Below are positions 36,201 through 49,500 of a DNA stretch of 64,000 bases, one piece after another. Position 1 is the stretch's first letter; every line of letters begins with the position of its first letter. The stretch spans positions 6,878,689-6,942,688 of the forward strand of contig BTRK01000002.1 in NCBI GenBank assembly GCA_036245805.1, given 5' to 3'. This stretch comes from Pristionchus mayeri. Taxonomy: Eukaryota; Nematoda; Chromadorea; Rhabditida; Neodiplogasteridae. The notes under the pieces were generated by a model. That model ran no database searches, was not told where the DNA came from, and saw only the letters and a program-made list of their open reading frames with translations. A program made the translations under genes and the position numbers.

Positions 36201-39200
36201 TCTTACTATTTGTTCCTCATGTAATTCGGGGAAGGGATGAATCAACCCCACCATTCAACCTAGGTTTAGAAAATACTGGTCATGGCCTTCTCAATAATAT
36301 ATGTGAAGTTGCCCCATGATTTTTCTCTTCTGCAAAATAGTGATCCAAACACTTTTGAAAAAAAAATCCGAAACTTGGTTTGATGACAATCATCAATTTC
36401 TCGTATACCCTGAGTCGCTTATTTGATCTGAATATATGTAGGGAATGATAAAGTCTTCCACCTATTTACGCTACTGAATTAGCTCAATGCTATTTGAGTT
36501 GAGAATTTTACGCGAGCTCAAACGTCGTTCACGAAATCGGACAGAACTTATGTTCTAACCTAATAATTGATGAGAACTATTCACCGTTTGTTCGAAATTG
36601 GTTGGAAGTAAAGGAAAAACACAAAATACTATAAATAATAAAATTTGAACGACTTTTCGTAGTTTTGTGTGAGTAGGATGAAGGATAAAAAATCAAAGAT
36701 TTAACTGACTCCTCGCCACGGCTCTCAGACTCTCCACAGTGAAGGCGATGGCCATGAAGAGAGAGAACATCTCCTCGGCGGATCTGGGAATAATTTTTGG
36801 TGAACGAAACCTATTTAACACATGTATCACGAGTCAGTGAAGCAAAACTAGCCCCTTCGTGAACGATTTTTTTCAAAGATTTTTAAAATTAGCCATATAT
36901 TGATGGTAGAAGGTACTAAGGACAAGAAAACGAGGGAACCATGTTATTTGTCCCAGATCCGGCTTTTAGACATTTTCCGGTTTTACTACCGGCTATACTG
37001 TATATCAGTCCGCAGAAGAGCTACAGATATGCCATAGGTCTTAAAAAATCGGGAAAAATATGACAAATAACTTTACTGTTGACAACTTTCGGATTGGACC
37101 AAAACTCATAATTCTGGGATCGAAAAACCACATTTTGATTTTAAAAATAAATATTTTCCCTATCACGCAGTAGAAACGCAGAGGTTTTTATTGCGGAATA
37201 TGAAAGACCAATCTGTCAAGTGTCTTAGAAAAAAATATGAAGGAAAAATTTTATACCGTATTTTTTGATAATCGCGGTTAAAGGTGAGGTCCCGAGGAGA
37301 CGAATTGGAAATAATCGAAATCTTCTACATTGTACGTTGAACTTCGGCCAGCATTATGCTGTTTTATTTTGTACAACACAGTATACATCGAAAAATGTTC
37401 AAAGGAGATCGGATTTAGTGGTTCGCAAAAAATTGATTTTCAACACTCGGATTGTGGTGTTGTACAAAATAAAACAGCATAATGCTGGCCGAAGTTCAAC
37501 GTACAATGTAGAAGATTTCGATTATTTCCAATTCGTCACCTCGGGACCTCACCTTTAACCGCGATTATCAAAAAATACGTTATAAAATTTTTCCTTCATA
37601 TTTTTTTCTAAGACACTTGAGGGATTGGTCTTTCATATTCCGCAATAAAAACCTCTGCGTTTCTACTGCGTGATGGGGAAAATATTTATTTTTAAATTCA
37701 AAATGTGGTTTTTCGATCTCAGAATTATGAGTTTTGGTCCAATCAGAAAGTTGTCAACAGTAAAGTTATTTGTCATATTTTTCCCGATTTTTTAAGACCT
37801 CCGGCATATCTGTAGCTCTTCTGCGGACTGATATACAGTATAGCCGGTAGTAAAACCGGAAAATGCCTAAAAGCCGGCTCTGGGACAAATAACCTGGTTC
37901 CTTCGATTTCTTGTCCTTGGTGCCTTATACCATCAATATATGACTAATTTTGAAAATCTTTGAAAAAAATCGTTCATGGCTTCCTCCATCGACTCGTGAT
38001 ACCTGTGTTAAAATATGTTTCACACGGTAATCAAGTATGTAACAATATGATGGCAGTGATTTTGTCATTGAACGAGCGCGCGTAAAACAAATATATACAT
38101 TACCTTGTTGCCATCTTCATCAAACTGCACATTTCCGTTGCAGCGTATAAAACCTGAAATATTATAATTCAATCAAGGGTCTGAAAATGCCACTAAGCAC
38201 GAAATTGCATGATTAATCACAAATGTGCGCAAAAATCTTACCAGAAACAAGCTGCAGAACATTCCAACACAGGCGTACATCGCATAGAAATCGTAGCCGA
38301 GTTCGGTAGATATTTTGAATATCACTGCAAAAGATCAAAGATCATGGGCTGCTTTGAAAGTATGTATTGCATGAAAAGACCCTCTTCATTAAGCATTTTT
38401 GCCTAAGAGAATGGTACGAGCAGAATGGAGTAATGTTGGATGCAATAGATTGTAAATGGAGGAGCAGTATACCTTTGATGTAGATCGCCAGTGGTACGGT
38501 GGTTAACAAGATTATCATCGGTTGACCGCCGAAAAGTGAGAAGAAAATACCACCGATCGCTTGAGCGAAAACGATCTTTTTCACGTCTGCAAAATTGCAA
38601 TTTGTAAAAACATCACTTCTGTTTCATCAATCTGAGAATAGTAATCCGATTCAAGGTCTTCAATGGTCAGCGGATCATCGGTAGAAAATATAATTTATCA
38701 ATTGCTCACTTATTTTTCCCTCCGTATTATCGTCATTGAGCACTCCGAAGGCAATGGCAGGAAGAAGACACGCAAAGTAGAGAAAGACAACCTACAAAAG
38801 ATTTTCATGTATTCAGCGCATAATTTCCTGCAATTATACTATGAAACACTCAGGATCTCCAAGAAATGAGCACTATATTTCGAACATCTTTCTTTCCGAT
38901 GAGGTATTCAATAGGCTTACCGTACTGAACAATTTGGGGATCGTTCGATGCCCGAAAATCCCGTCAGTGAAATCGGAAATGTACTGTTTCGACCGCCGCT
39001 TGAGCTCCTCTTGCAAACCACGGAACGGATACCACCGATTGGGACCGAACTGCGAATTGCATAATGTAAGTATGCTTCAGACCACAATCAAATATTGATG
39101 AAATTGCTCGTAATGGTTTTGTTCTGATGTTTGTTATGGAAAAAAATCACAAAATGATTTTCAGAATTTCAACGCTATATTTTACCTACATTCAACCGCG

Positions 39201-42200
39201 TGAACTGTTGATATATAAAATAGGAAAATATTCGAACATTAGCTGTGGAAATTGAGGCAAGAAAAGAACAACTGCTGATCGTTGGTTCTTTCGGTTCACT
39301 CTAGGTGCTTTTGGGTGCGCGTAATATAATACAATCTACCGAAGTCTTTCAGCAGCGGCTGTTTTTGCTTGAATTTTCAGCAAAGTTCATTGCTTACAAT
39401 TTGCTCCTTGGCCTGTGATAGATGGATGGAGGCCTTTCGCTCCCTCCACTGGTTCTGATCTACGGCGAGTTCCTTCGCGGCCGAGAGTAAGGTGGCCCTG
39501 GGAGGTCAAAGATCAAGCAGGGACCACAAAGAGGGCACCATGCATCAGCTCGGTACCAGTACCCAACCTGGTACCAGGAAACCAAGTGTACCTGAACTGT
39601 TCCACGGTCTGGGCCATGACGAGCCGTTGTCGGATGTCCATATCAGCGAAGAGAGTAGCGAACGTCCTCGTAGTTTCCAGCGCAGTTTTCGTGCCTTTCT
39701 GTAACATTATTTCCATTTTTTTCTTGTTTACACGGCAAGTGAGGCGACAATTGATTCCTTTATTCAATTGATTCATGAAGCATATCCGATAGTGTGTATT
39801 GTAATTTCTCGAATACAGTGATGCTACCATATTTTCAAATAATTTCATACAGGTTTAGCAGCATTTACGATTGAATCCTTCATTTGATGTCAGCTTTCAG
39901 GAAATAGAGAAACACATCCGATAGAAGTGTGATGCGTGCATTTCATTACTCGTCCTTCTACTAGAGCTCCCGTTTCATACCCCTTCCTCTCCCCTTCCCT
40001 TCAATCCAATTTTCTTCCTTTAGGGACTTCCCGTACGGTCTATCCCTGCTTTCTCGCGCTCATGCAGTGCCCGTGTCATGTCTAAAGAGAAAAAAGTTCT
40101 CGGAAATGGGCAGAAGGGTGTTAGCATTGAACGAGCAGCCCGATTCAATTCCCATGTGATATTTGCCTATCAGACTGCCGACGCTTCAACTTGATTTGCC
40201 CTCTAGCCCACTCATGACGCTGATTGCGGACGATTGTTGACATTCGGAGTTCGAGATTCGAAATTGTCCAAACCAACTCAGTTCGGGACGTCTAGAGTAG
40301 CGAGAGAGTGTGGTAAATGAAGAGACGCTAGCCGGTAAACAACAGTCTATTGGTGGAGGGGATGCGACTTCCTGGTTCAAGAGCAATCTTGTAGTGCTGT
40401 TTTGATGACTCGTGATCGGTTCAGCACCAGTCGAAAACAGAATGAGTACATTTACTTCCGATGAGTGGAACTCTACGCGCTATTTTGCCTACTGGATAAT
40501 GACATTGTCTGCACATTGTCGTTACCTTGTACAGCATATCTTCATCCGGCCAGTGAAGTGACCGTCTCAGTCTCTTTATTACACGCGATATCTCGTTCAC
40601 TATGTGTACACCCAGGCGATTATTTGGAAAATGGTACTCTACTCTAACTACGCGCTATTTTGTCTACTGCATAATGAGATGGCTGTGAAAAGACACAAGA
40701 GAACTATGCAAGAGAAGCTATGCTATTGACTTATCCCTGGGCTTGGCTGAGCGTGCCTGAGGTGCATTCTCTAGTGCTGTTATCGCGGCTCCCATCGCTT
40801 TCCGTGCACTTCCCCTCTCTCTCACGCACGCATCTAACAGAGTGGGTGGGAGATAAGGCAGGATCTCAGAGTTCGGTTAGGCTATCACACTAGCAGGAGG
40901 TGTAATGCAGATTTTATAACAATGAAATATTCTAAAAATAATAAAATAATAAACTGACAGCCCGCGACGGCGCGATGACGATGATGATGAACCGGAGGTC
41001 CTGCATCGTCCTTCCTAAATTTAAGAGTGTGATTTTAAAAAAATATTGCAAAATTTTAAGTTAGAACCACAAAAAAGTTTGAAAAAATCAAATTACCTAA
41101 ATTCGTCGGGTGCGACAATCGGGCGATGGCGACGTGCCGGTGCTGCACGGTGTTGAGCATGCAGCTGGAATGTTTCTGGCTTGTTTTGTTTTAGAAGTTG
41201 TTGCTGTTTTGTTTTTGTAGCCTTCACAAATGTGCAAACAATGCCGGTAAATCATAAAAACCATATGTTTCAGCGTTAATATATACGTCCTCAGAACTTG
41301 CATGCTTCGATAGAATTTCATCAGCCAGACGATTTAAAAAAATAATATTTATTGAATCGCAAACTGACAGCGACCACGTCTAACCACAGCCTTCTTCCAG
41401 TCGTCAAGGGTGATATTCAAGCCAACACTACCCAAATTCAAATCGAAAGGTAAAATCAAGAAATAGAAGGACAATTTTCAAGGAGCATGTATGTTTCAGA
41501 GCTTGCACAAATGTTCCCAAACAACTTCGACTATTGATGTTAGGACCATTCCCTCCTTATAAAAATATCAAGTTGTAAAAATCGAATCGCAAACTGACAG
41601 GGCGCAGATCCAGGTCTGGTCGTAGTCGAATGTTCCGCAGCCGCCGCCAGTCGTGCATATCGACTGCACCGTCCGAGAGAGGATGTGAACTGTAATTAAT
41701 TATTGATTATCGATCTATTTATATGACTGAAGTGCGAGATATCTGATTATATCTCGCACTCTCAACCGTTTCATATGTTTACCTCGCCTCCAAACCATAT
41801 CTAACATGTGCTTGGTCGGAAGTCACATGTCTCAAACCGTTTCGTATTTTGGGGGTAGGAACTAGTAGGGTAAGCAGGAATCAGTTCATTATTCGAAACG
41901 TCGATCACAAAGGAGATTCTTAGACATAATTCCAGGAATATTTCACTCATCCGGAGAACACCCGCGTTTCCCATGCGGAAAAAGTGCGTGGAATGACCGT
42001 GAGAATTCCGAGTCTATTTTCGAAAACACGATCTCCTGAACGCTCCATCTTGTATAAGTGGATAAAGCCGACTGAGGCTATCGTATGCATACAATGGGAT
42101 TATGGTAGGGGTACTGTATCACTGTATTGTCGGGAGGTTACGGTAGGATTACGGTACTGTAGGGTTACGGTAGAATTCCCTGACTCACATTGATTGCCGG

Positions 42201-44577
42201 CGTCCTGCGTGAACAGCACCGACCGGACCTGCTCTGAGGTGAATTCGGGTTCCTGGATGTCCATCTCGTGGATGATCCTGCAATTATAAATTGGTTTTTT
42301 TGGTTCCAAGTTCTGGTTCCTGGTACCTATGGTAACCATATCCCCAGAGATCCGCTAATGCAATTAGAGATTGGTTTTCTTGGTTCCAGGTACCACTAAT
42401 GATTCCAATGAATGGTTAGATTTGGTTCCAGATACGTCTGCTACCCATTTCCCACGGAATCCCAAGAGTAGACTACATTTATTGGCTCGGCATATGTTTC
42501 TGTGATTCCAGGTACTGTCAGGTACCCATATCCCAGACATTCCCGCCTTCAGGTGTTTTGTCTCAAGAAGGCTCAAGTGTCGGTCTGGGTTAGTCTCGCT
42601 AGTCTCTCGTGAAAAGGTTGACGGACTATAAAGTCGTCGTCTCTCCTCCCCCCCCCCCGACTCCTTAAGGGTCTAAAATTAGCGAGACAACCGAGAAAGC
42701 GGACTGGGAAGCGACTTGAGATGGAGGAAGAGTAGGATGGCTTCTCGAGAAACGATTCTCTCCATTCTCCGCGCTCTATCATCAGTATAACGTGCGAGAG
42801 TGTGCGAAGAGACGACCCTAGGAGGGAGTCCTTTTGCTTTACTACCCTTCAAGGCTCCAACTTCCATTGAGAAGAGTGCGCCACAGGACACGTGATCTTT
42901 AATCGCAGGGGCTCTGGTGATGAGATCTATCTAATAAGGTGTTGTCCGAGTAATCCAAGTAATTCGAACGGCGGCGGATGGTGCCGTGTCGTGTATTTGT
43001 TATGTCGTCTCACTATCCTCCGCCGTCCTGCTCCTCTCATTTCAGCTTTTCAGGCGCAGTCTGATTGTTTTTTCACTATATCCCTCTATCTCTCTCTTCC
43101 CTCTACCTACTGCGCATGCCCCTTTCGCCCTCTATTCCATTAGCCCTACTATCGCGCTCTTCCTTTTAGCCTTCTGTAACTGAGGATGGAATGAGGGCGG
43201 GGGGAAGTGAGGGTGGATTGCAGTGAGAAAATGCCGGGGAGTGCCTACTGCTTTACTACACTTCAATTCTCTCGAGCAATCGTATGTCTCTCTTCAGTTT
43301 GCACGCTCCCTCCTATCTCTGACCTGCGAGAGAGCGTGCAAACTGAAGAGAGTCAGACCATTGCTCAGGCTCCCGTTCATTGAGAATCGTGTGCATCATT
43401 CAATGCTCCTGATCTTTGTTAACTGAGGATGGAATCCGAGCGTGGGGTGTGGATTCCCGTGAGAAACAACTTAAGGCGAGCGAGCCCTACAGCTCTACTA
43501 CTCGTCCATCTCAGATTCCACTGAGAAGAATGCGCATTATTCAAGGCTCCTGATCGTTAGTATGGAATAACTAAACCCGAGTTGCTGAGTCTGGGCATGG
43601 AATGAGTGCGGGGGGGGGGATTGCAGAGAGCAAATACAGGAGAAATACCATATTGCGTTGATGCACTTCATTTATCTCATTCACTGAGAAGAATGCTCAT
43701 CATTCCTGGTGATTGTTGGAATTTCGTTAAGTTCTGGGTCCGCGATTCTGGCTCCAGGTACACCTCTGGTGCCCATATCCCCAGACATCCGCTATTGCAA
43801 TTATGGCCCGAGTTACTGAGGATGGGATGGGAGGGAGCGAGGGTGGGAAGGGGACAGCCGTGTGAACAACAACGCATCCTGACAGCTCTGAAGCATTGGA
43901 GCCGAACGAACCCGAATGATCCATCAATCACAGACTAGATCAACTGCTTTTTGTGACACCTCTCAGCCGCTCAGCTCGGGCCTGGCTACTCATTTTTCTT
44001 CATAGACCAAGCAAAACACACATGACTCACACTTATTTTCAGGACTAGGCAATTGTGCATTGCATGATGTCTCAAGTAGGGATGACCAAGAAACAACTCA
44101 TTATCATTTCCCACTAATCAGGCAAGCGAAAGAGCGCGCATAATGACGAGGGCCCATTCTTGCCAAGCCGGCCTACTCACTGCGCATGACTCAGACTACA
44201 TCCAGGGTTCAAGGAGTACAGCTCTAAATTGCTCAATCTCTCTAGCATGCTGCTGAAAATTCTGCAGACTTGCAAGGACAATGAAGCCACTTTGTCAGCC
44301 CCCTCGAAGAAGGGTACGGCACACTCCTTCCTGAGTTGTCTCGGGGGTCGGTCGAAAGCACTCTCAGTCCTTCTCCTTCTTCTTCTCCCCCCGTCTTTGC
44401 CTTCCTTTTCATCGCTCTTCCCCCCTCTCTTCAAACAAATTGCATTACTCTCAAGGAGACGACAACGAAGCAGGAGGAGCAGAAGGAGGAGAAGAAGAGG
44501 GGAGTAAAATCCCCGGGTTTGAACATGGCCAGCGGGATTGGCTTACTCGCTGTTAGTGAGAGGCGCTCAACAAACCG

Positions 44578-44622
<45 letters not shown>

Positions 44623-46527
44623 AGCTTGTCGCTCACAGGCTACTTCTTCGCCCCGCTTTTATGTGCCTGCGGGCGCCTATTTTCTGCCAATCCGTAGAGC
44701 GGTGGCAAATCACTCCTCTAACCACGGGCAGCGAATGTCGAGGAGAACTGAATGTGAGACAGGACAGAAATATCCCAGGGAAAGATTGAGAGAGAGACCT
44801 ATGGCTACATAAGAATGGTATGAGAACCGAGGCGAAGAAAGGGGAACAGGCGCATAGAAAAGTGTCAAAAACAAAGTTTTGAGCACAGTTCGATAGGTTT
44901 TGATCTTTTGAAGTAGAAATAGTAGTACGATCGAAAAGCTGACTATCAAAGGAAATAAGAGCAAGAGGTGAAACATATTTGGCAATGAAGTACCAACATC
45001 CAAAAGGATTTTGTGAACATAGGGGTGCAGCAATCTAGCATCGACGTAAGGAGAAAAACGTTTGAAATTCCTTTTGATAAAAATGGAATGGATTTTAAAT
45101 GTTTGACACAGGGAAGAGTCTTACGAATCGAAAAGCGACATCGCAGAAAACATTCAAACAAAACACGAAACATACTTGGCAAAGATCTCCTCCAGGCTCG
45201 TCTCCTGTAGATCGAGGAGCAACACCGCCTTGTTGAGCAGATGGTCGATGTCCATCGTCGCCCTTTAAATTGTTAATTAATTAATTAACAATTATTTAAA
45301 TTATTCTTGATATATGTGTTTTATAAATATGTGTCCATCGTGCATTGCAAGGCAGTGCTTTCTCTCAAGCCAACGATGCGTTCTTGCGAAGGGCCGGTGA
45401 GAGAGCACGCAAAATGAAGAGAGTCAACCCTATCTCGAGCACCACTGATCGCGTCATCCATCTTTGCCTAAGCCTAGATTGCAAGTGGTTGCAGCCGCAA
45501 CTTTTTTGGGTCTAAAGTAGAGTTCGTAATTCTGGTAAGCGTCTCTTCATTCTGGACAATCCATCGACGAGTGATGAGAAAGTGATCGAATGAAGTGAAA
45601 GTTTGGGGTCTTAATCAGAGATCAAAGATCAATCTCACCGAATCTCCGACCCGAAATCCTTCATCGGAATCTTCTCGTGCTTCGCGTACATCAGCGTCAC
45701 ATTGTCGTACTCGTCTGCAAAACATGTTTTTGTTTTTATTTTCGAAAATTGTTCTGACGTGTTTTGGAACTTGTTTTGACCGCTGCTACGTGCCATCCTC
45801 CCTGATTTCACCGCATATCTTTTCACCCTCATTCCCTCCCTCTAACTCAGGTTCCCAGATGTTGTGGGAGCTCTCTGAGTGTGGGGGGGGGGAGACGAGC
45901 AATGCAATCGTCCGACTCTCCTCGGTTTGCACGCTCTCTCGCCTCTCTAACCGGCTAGAGAGCATGCAAACTGAGGAAAGTCAGAGCATTGCTCGGGAAG
46001 ATGAAGTGAGTGCGAATGATTGATTGGTTAGATGCGACGGCAAAAAGTGAACTGAACTCTGCCCGTTTTTACGGATTCAATTCCAGTTTATCCTGAGATT
46101 TTCGATTACTTTGGTTACATTCTGGCTAGACTGACGGCATTTTTAGAAGCGGAAGAAGGGAACTTCAATCTATGTGTTCCAGTCATTTTAATTTCCGTGT
46201 GATTTTACACTGGGAGGTGAAAAATGAAGACGTGAGAAGTGAACAATTGGTCCGTCCTTTGGCCTCGACTTTCACTCTAACCCCCACCTAAGCCCCCCTC
46301 GCTCTTCGCTTCCTCTACCAATAATAATAATAAGTAAGTGGGCTCATAACGCGCGTCTCATCTCTCATTTCTCCCCATTTATTTTCATTGGCTAGGCTCT
46401 TCTCGCTCTCGCTCTCGTTGTTTCCAATAGCAGCATCCATCTCCCTCTCCCGCTCTCCAGTCGTTCCAACTGAACGCATTCTACATTCACTCGTCACATG
46501 AAACGGATAGATAGAAGGAGGGCGGAG

Positions 46528-46596
<69 letters not shown>

Positions 46597-49500
46597 CTGC
46601 CAAAGACAAAACTAGAGCAAGAATAGTCAATGATTCGCGGCGCAGCTCCGGAAACAATGGCGTGTCCTGTTTTTCGGCAAGACGGCAACGCGCGTCCCGC
46701 AGCTTAAGAGATCCCGAAAAGAGAAAGCCAGAAAATTTCCCGAGAACATGCGCGGATATCGATGAATGCACATAAAACACGGTTAAACACTAGAGTTCAC
46801 ATCTCGGGCAGCCATCTCTACATTTAGTGCGGTAAATGAAGAGATAGTAGTTAGTGATGCCAAAACGGCGTGCGCTCTCCTCGTTTCACACGCTCTCTCG
46901 CTCTGTCTGACCGGTGAGAGAGCGTGTGAAACGAGGAGAGTGCGCGCCGTTTTGGCATCACAAATAGTAGTCCAAATGTGAACTCTAGTAGAGATGGCTT
47001 CGCAAGAAACGACTATCTTCAAGCTACATAATCTCACAGAGGTGAGCGATCATGAAGAATCAAGATAGGCATTTCTTGGAAATCCTTAAGAAAATGCACC
47101 GGCAAAGCTCCAGCTCAGCGTGTCCAGTGGCGGGGTGTCCGAGTCGAAGTCTAGTTCATCATTTAGTTGGACGACGCTACCGTACTGACTGTCGCCTCCC
47201 CGTACCGTCACCGTCGTGTTCGTCGTCGTCGGACTCCCCTGCCCCGACGACCTCCTTATCTTCTGTTTGATGCCCAACAACGGCTCCACCGAGTCCTGCA
47301 GGCTCTTCATCGACAGCCAGCTGACGCGCTTCGAGAGCATCTTGGCGCGCTGCGCCGCGCCAATCTCCTCGTCGTTCGGCGGCGCGCTTTCATTGCGTGA
47401 AGACTTGCGTCCCGGAGCGGATGAAGGCACCTGCGGGCCTTCCGAGGCGCCGCGACGCGCGCTGTCGCGTGAGTCGGGCGCCGAGGGCGCGCCGGAGGCG
47501 CCGCCAAGGCGCGCGATTCGCGCCGCCTCCGCGAGCACGTCGCCGTGCATCGTCGGCTGCGAGGCGCGCCGCTCGAAGGCGCGCACGGGCCGGAAGCCGA
47601 TGGCGGGTGCGCCCGCTTGGACGCTTCGGCGACGCGCCGAGGCGGGCGAGGCGCCGCCCGCGGCGCTCGCCGGCAGCGCCACGAGCGGCCCGGGTCCTTC
47701 GTCGTCCAAGCAGAAGTCGACGCCTCCTCCGGCCTCGACGCTGACCTCGACGGGGCAGGAGGCGACCGAGGTGCCCGACGCGGTCGATGTCCTTCGGTGC
47801 TCCGGCACGTAGAGAAGCGTGTGCGAGGTGCGGCGCGCGAGCGCGCGCGCTCGCGGATCCGGCTTCTTCGCATAGCGTCCGCCGACGGCGCCGGGCGCCG
47901 ACTCGGCGCCGTTCGCGTCTGAGGCGGCAGCCGCGTGCTCGCGGCTCGCGCGACGCACGGAGTCCGTAGCGGTGACGATGACGCGGACGGGCGTCTGCGA
48001 GGCGGCGGAGCCGCCTCCAACGCGCCAGATGCCGTTGCCGTCCTCCATTCGCGGTGAGTAGAGGAGGATGGATATCTGCTCTCCTCCTCTTGCCGGTCTC
48101 TCTCTTCCTCTCCGACTGCTTAGGCTCCGCCCCCCTCTCAACTCCCTGATCGTCTCGTCCGCCTCCTCCTCTTCAGACATTAGAGGCTGCTAGGCATTCT
48201 CCCCTTCTCTTCTCCTTTCCACTCTCCTCTCCTCTTTTCTTCACTCAGAACGCGATGCGATTTATTCTTGGCCTGCTCCTCCTTTTCACTAGTAAGCCCC
48301 GAGATTCATCCTGTTAGTGCCATGACGCGGTGGTCCTAGAGAAAGATCAAAGATCACTTTAGAAATCGTTGATTGAACAGCGTGCAGGATACTTAGATAA
48401 ATTTGAGAAAAAGCGGAGGACCGGGGGGAAAGAGGAAGAGAAGGGAGAAGAAGAGAGTGACAAATAGCTCAGAGGGATAATAGGATTCGAACCAGCGTCC
48501 CGGACTAGAGAGAAGAAGCAAGCACGACCACACTAAAGGTTCCAGGCCGAGGGTAAGTTCTAAATGATTGAGACGATTCAGCGGTAACGGATAATCAGTT
48601 TCATTTTGATATTATATGCTGAGTTCGTTTCTTGACTCATTTTCTAAAAATAATATGTAATCATTGAAAGAGAATGGTGACAGAGAACACGAGGCAAAAC
48701 CACAATACAGTTTTGAGGCCTAAGGTGATGTGAGTTCTAAGCGGTTGGGAAGGTTCAACAGTATGGAAAAAAATCAGATATGTTTCAGCGTGATAACTTA
48801 CGTTGAATTCCAACATAATTTCGATAGAAGCTTCATTGTTTTTTTTTCAAAAAAATCATTTATGAGAGAGGATGGTTTGATAGAACCATGATCAGTGACC
48901 ATTGATCGCAAAGAGGTTTTGATCAGGGAGGGAACATAACCCTCGGATGTTGGAGATATTTGATCATTCTTATCAGTATCGGAATGATATAACATCATAA
49001 GCAAAAATTGCATATATTTTACTGAAGGCGGATGAATGAATTAGATTGGATGGAAATGGGAAGAGCAGAAACATGTTCACGTCAATGATATGTTTGCAAG
49101 TTACATTCACCCACGGCCTTGAAATTCAATGTGATCTTAAGAGTTTTAGATCTTCATTCCCTACAAGAGTTCGTAATTCGGCTCACTGTCTCTTCATTTC
49201 ACACTCTCTCGACAAGTCGATTGACGAGGGAGTGCTTCGACTGATGAGTGTGAGGAATCGTTTTCAAACTCTATCCCCTACACTCTTCATCTACTCAATA
49301 TCTCTCTCTCGAGGGCATAGAATGACGGGACCATGAATGATCATTAGAGTTCGAGAAATGAAACCACGGTCTCTTCATTTTCAACACGCTCTAGACCGCT
49401 CGATCGGTGAGAGTGTGTGTAAAATGAAGAGACCGTGGTTTCATTTCTCGAACTCTAATGGTCATGCTTGGTCGCAGGTGGAAAGTTCAAGCGAGCATGA

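Noticed and set aside
44336..44812. Plus-strand open frame of 158 codons
   Set aside because: Much of it is a (CT)n tract read as Ser-Leu repeats, and it lies antisense in an SLC4 intron.
46494..46780. Minus-strand frames with a long Ser-Leu repeat
   Set aside because: They are translations of the (GA)n microsatellite.
47216..47969. Long plus-strand open frames rich in Ala and Arg
   Set aside because: They are antisense shadows of the GC-rich SLC4 exon, whose minus-strand frame is longest and joins in phase to the conserved exons.
48474..48545. tRNA gene on the minus strand (exact B-box GGTTCGAATCC and an A-box-like AGTGTGGTCGTGC)
   Set aside because: The bases that should form the T-stem and acceptor stem do not pair, so it is at best a decayed tRNA-like or SINE fragment.
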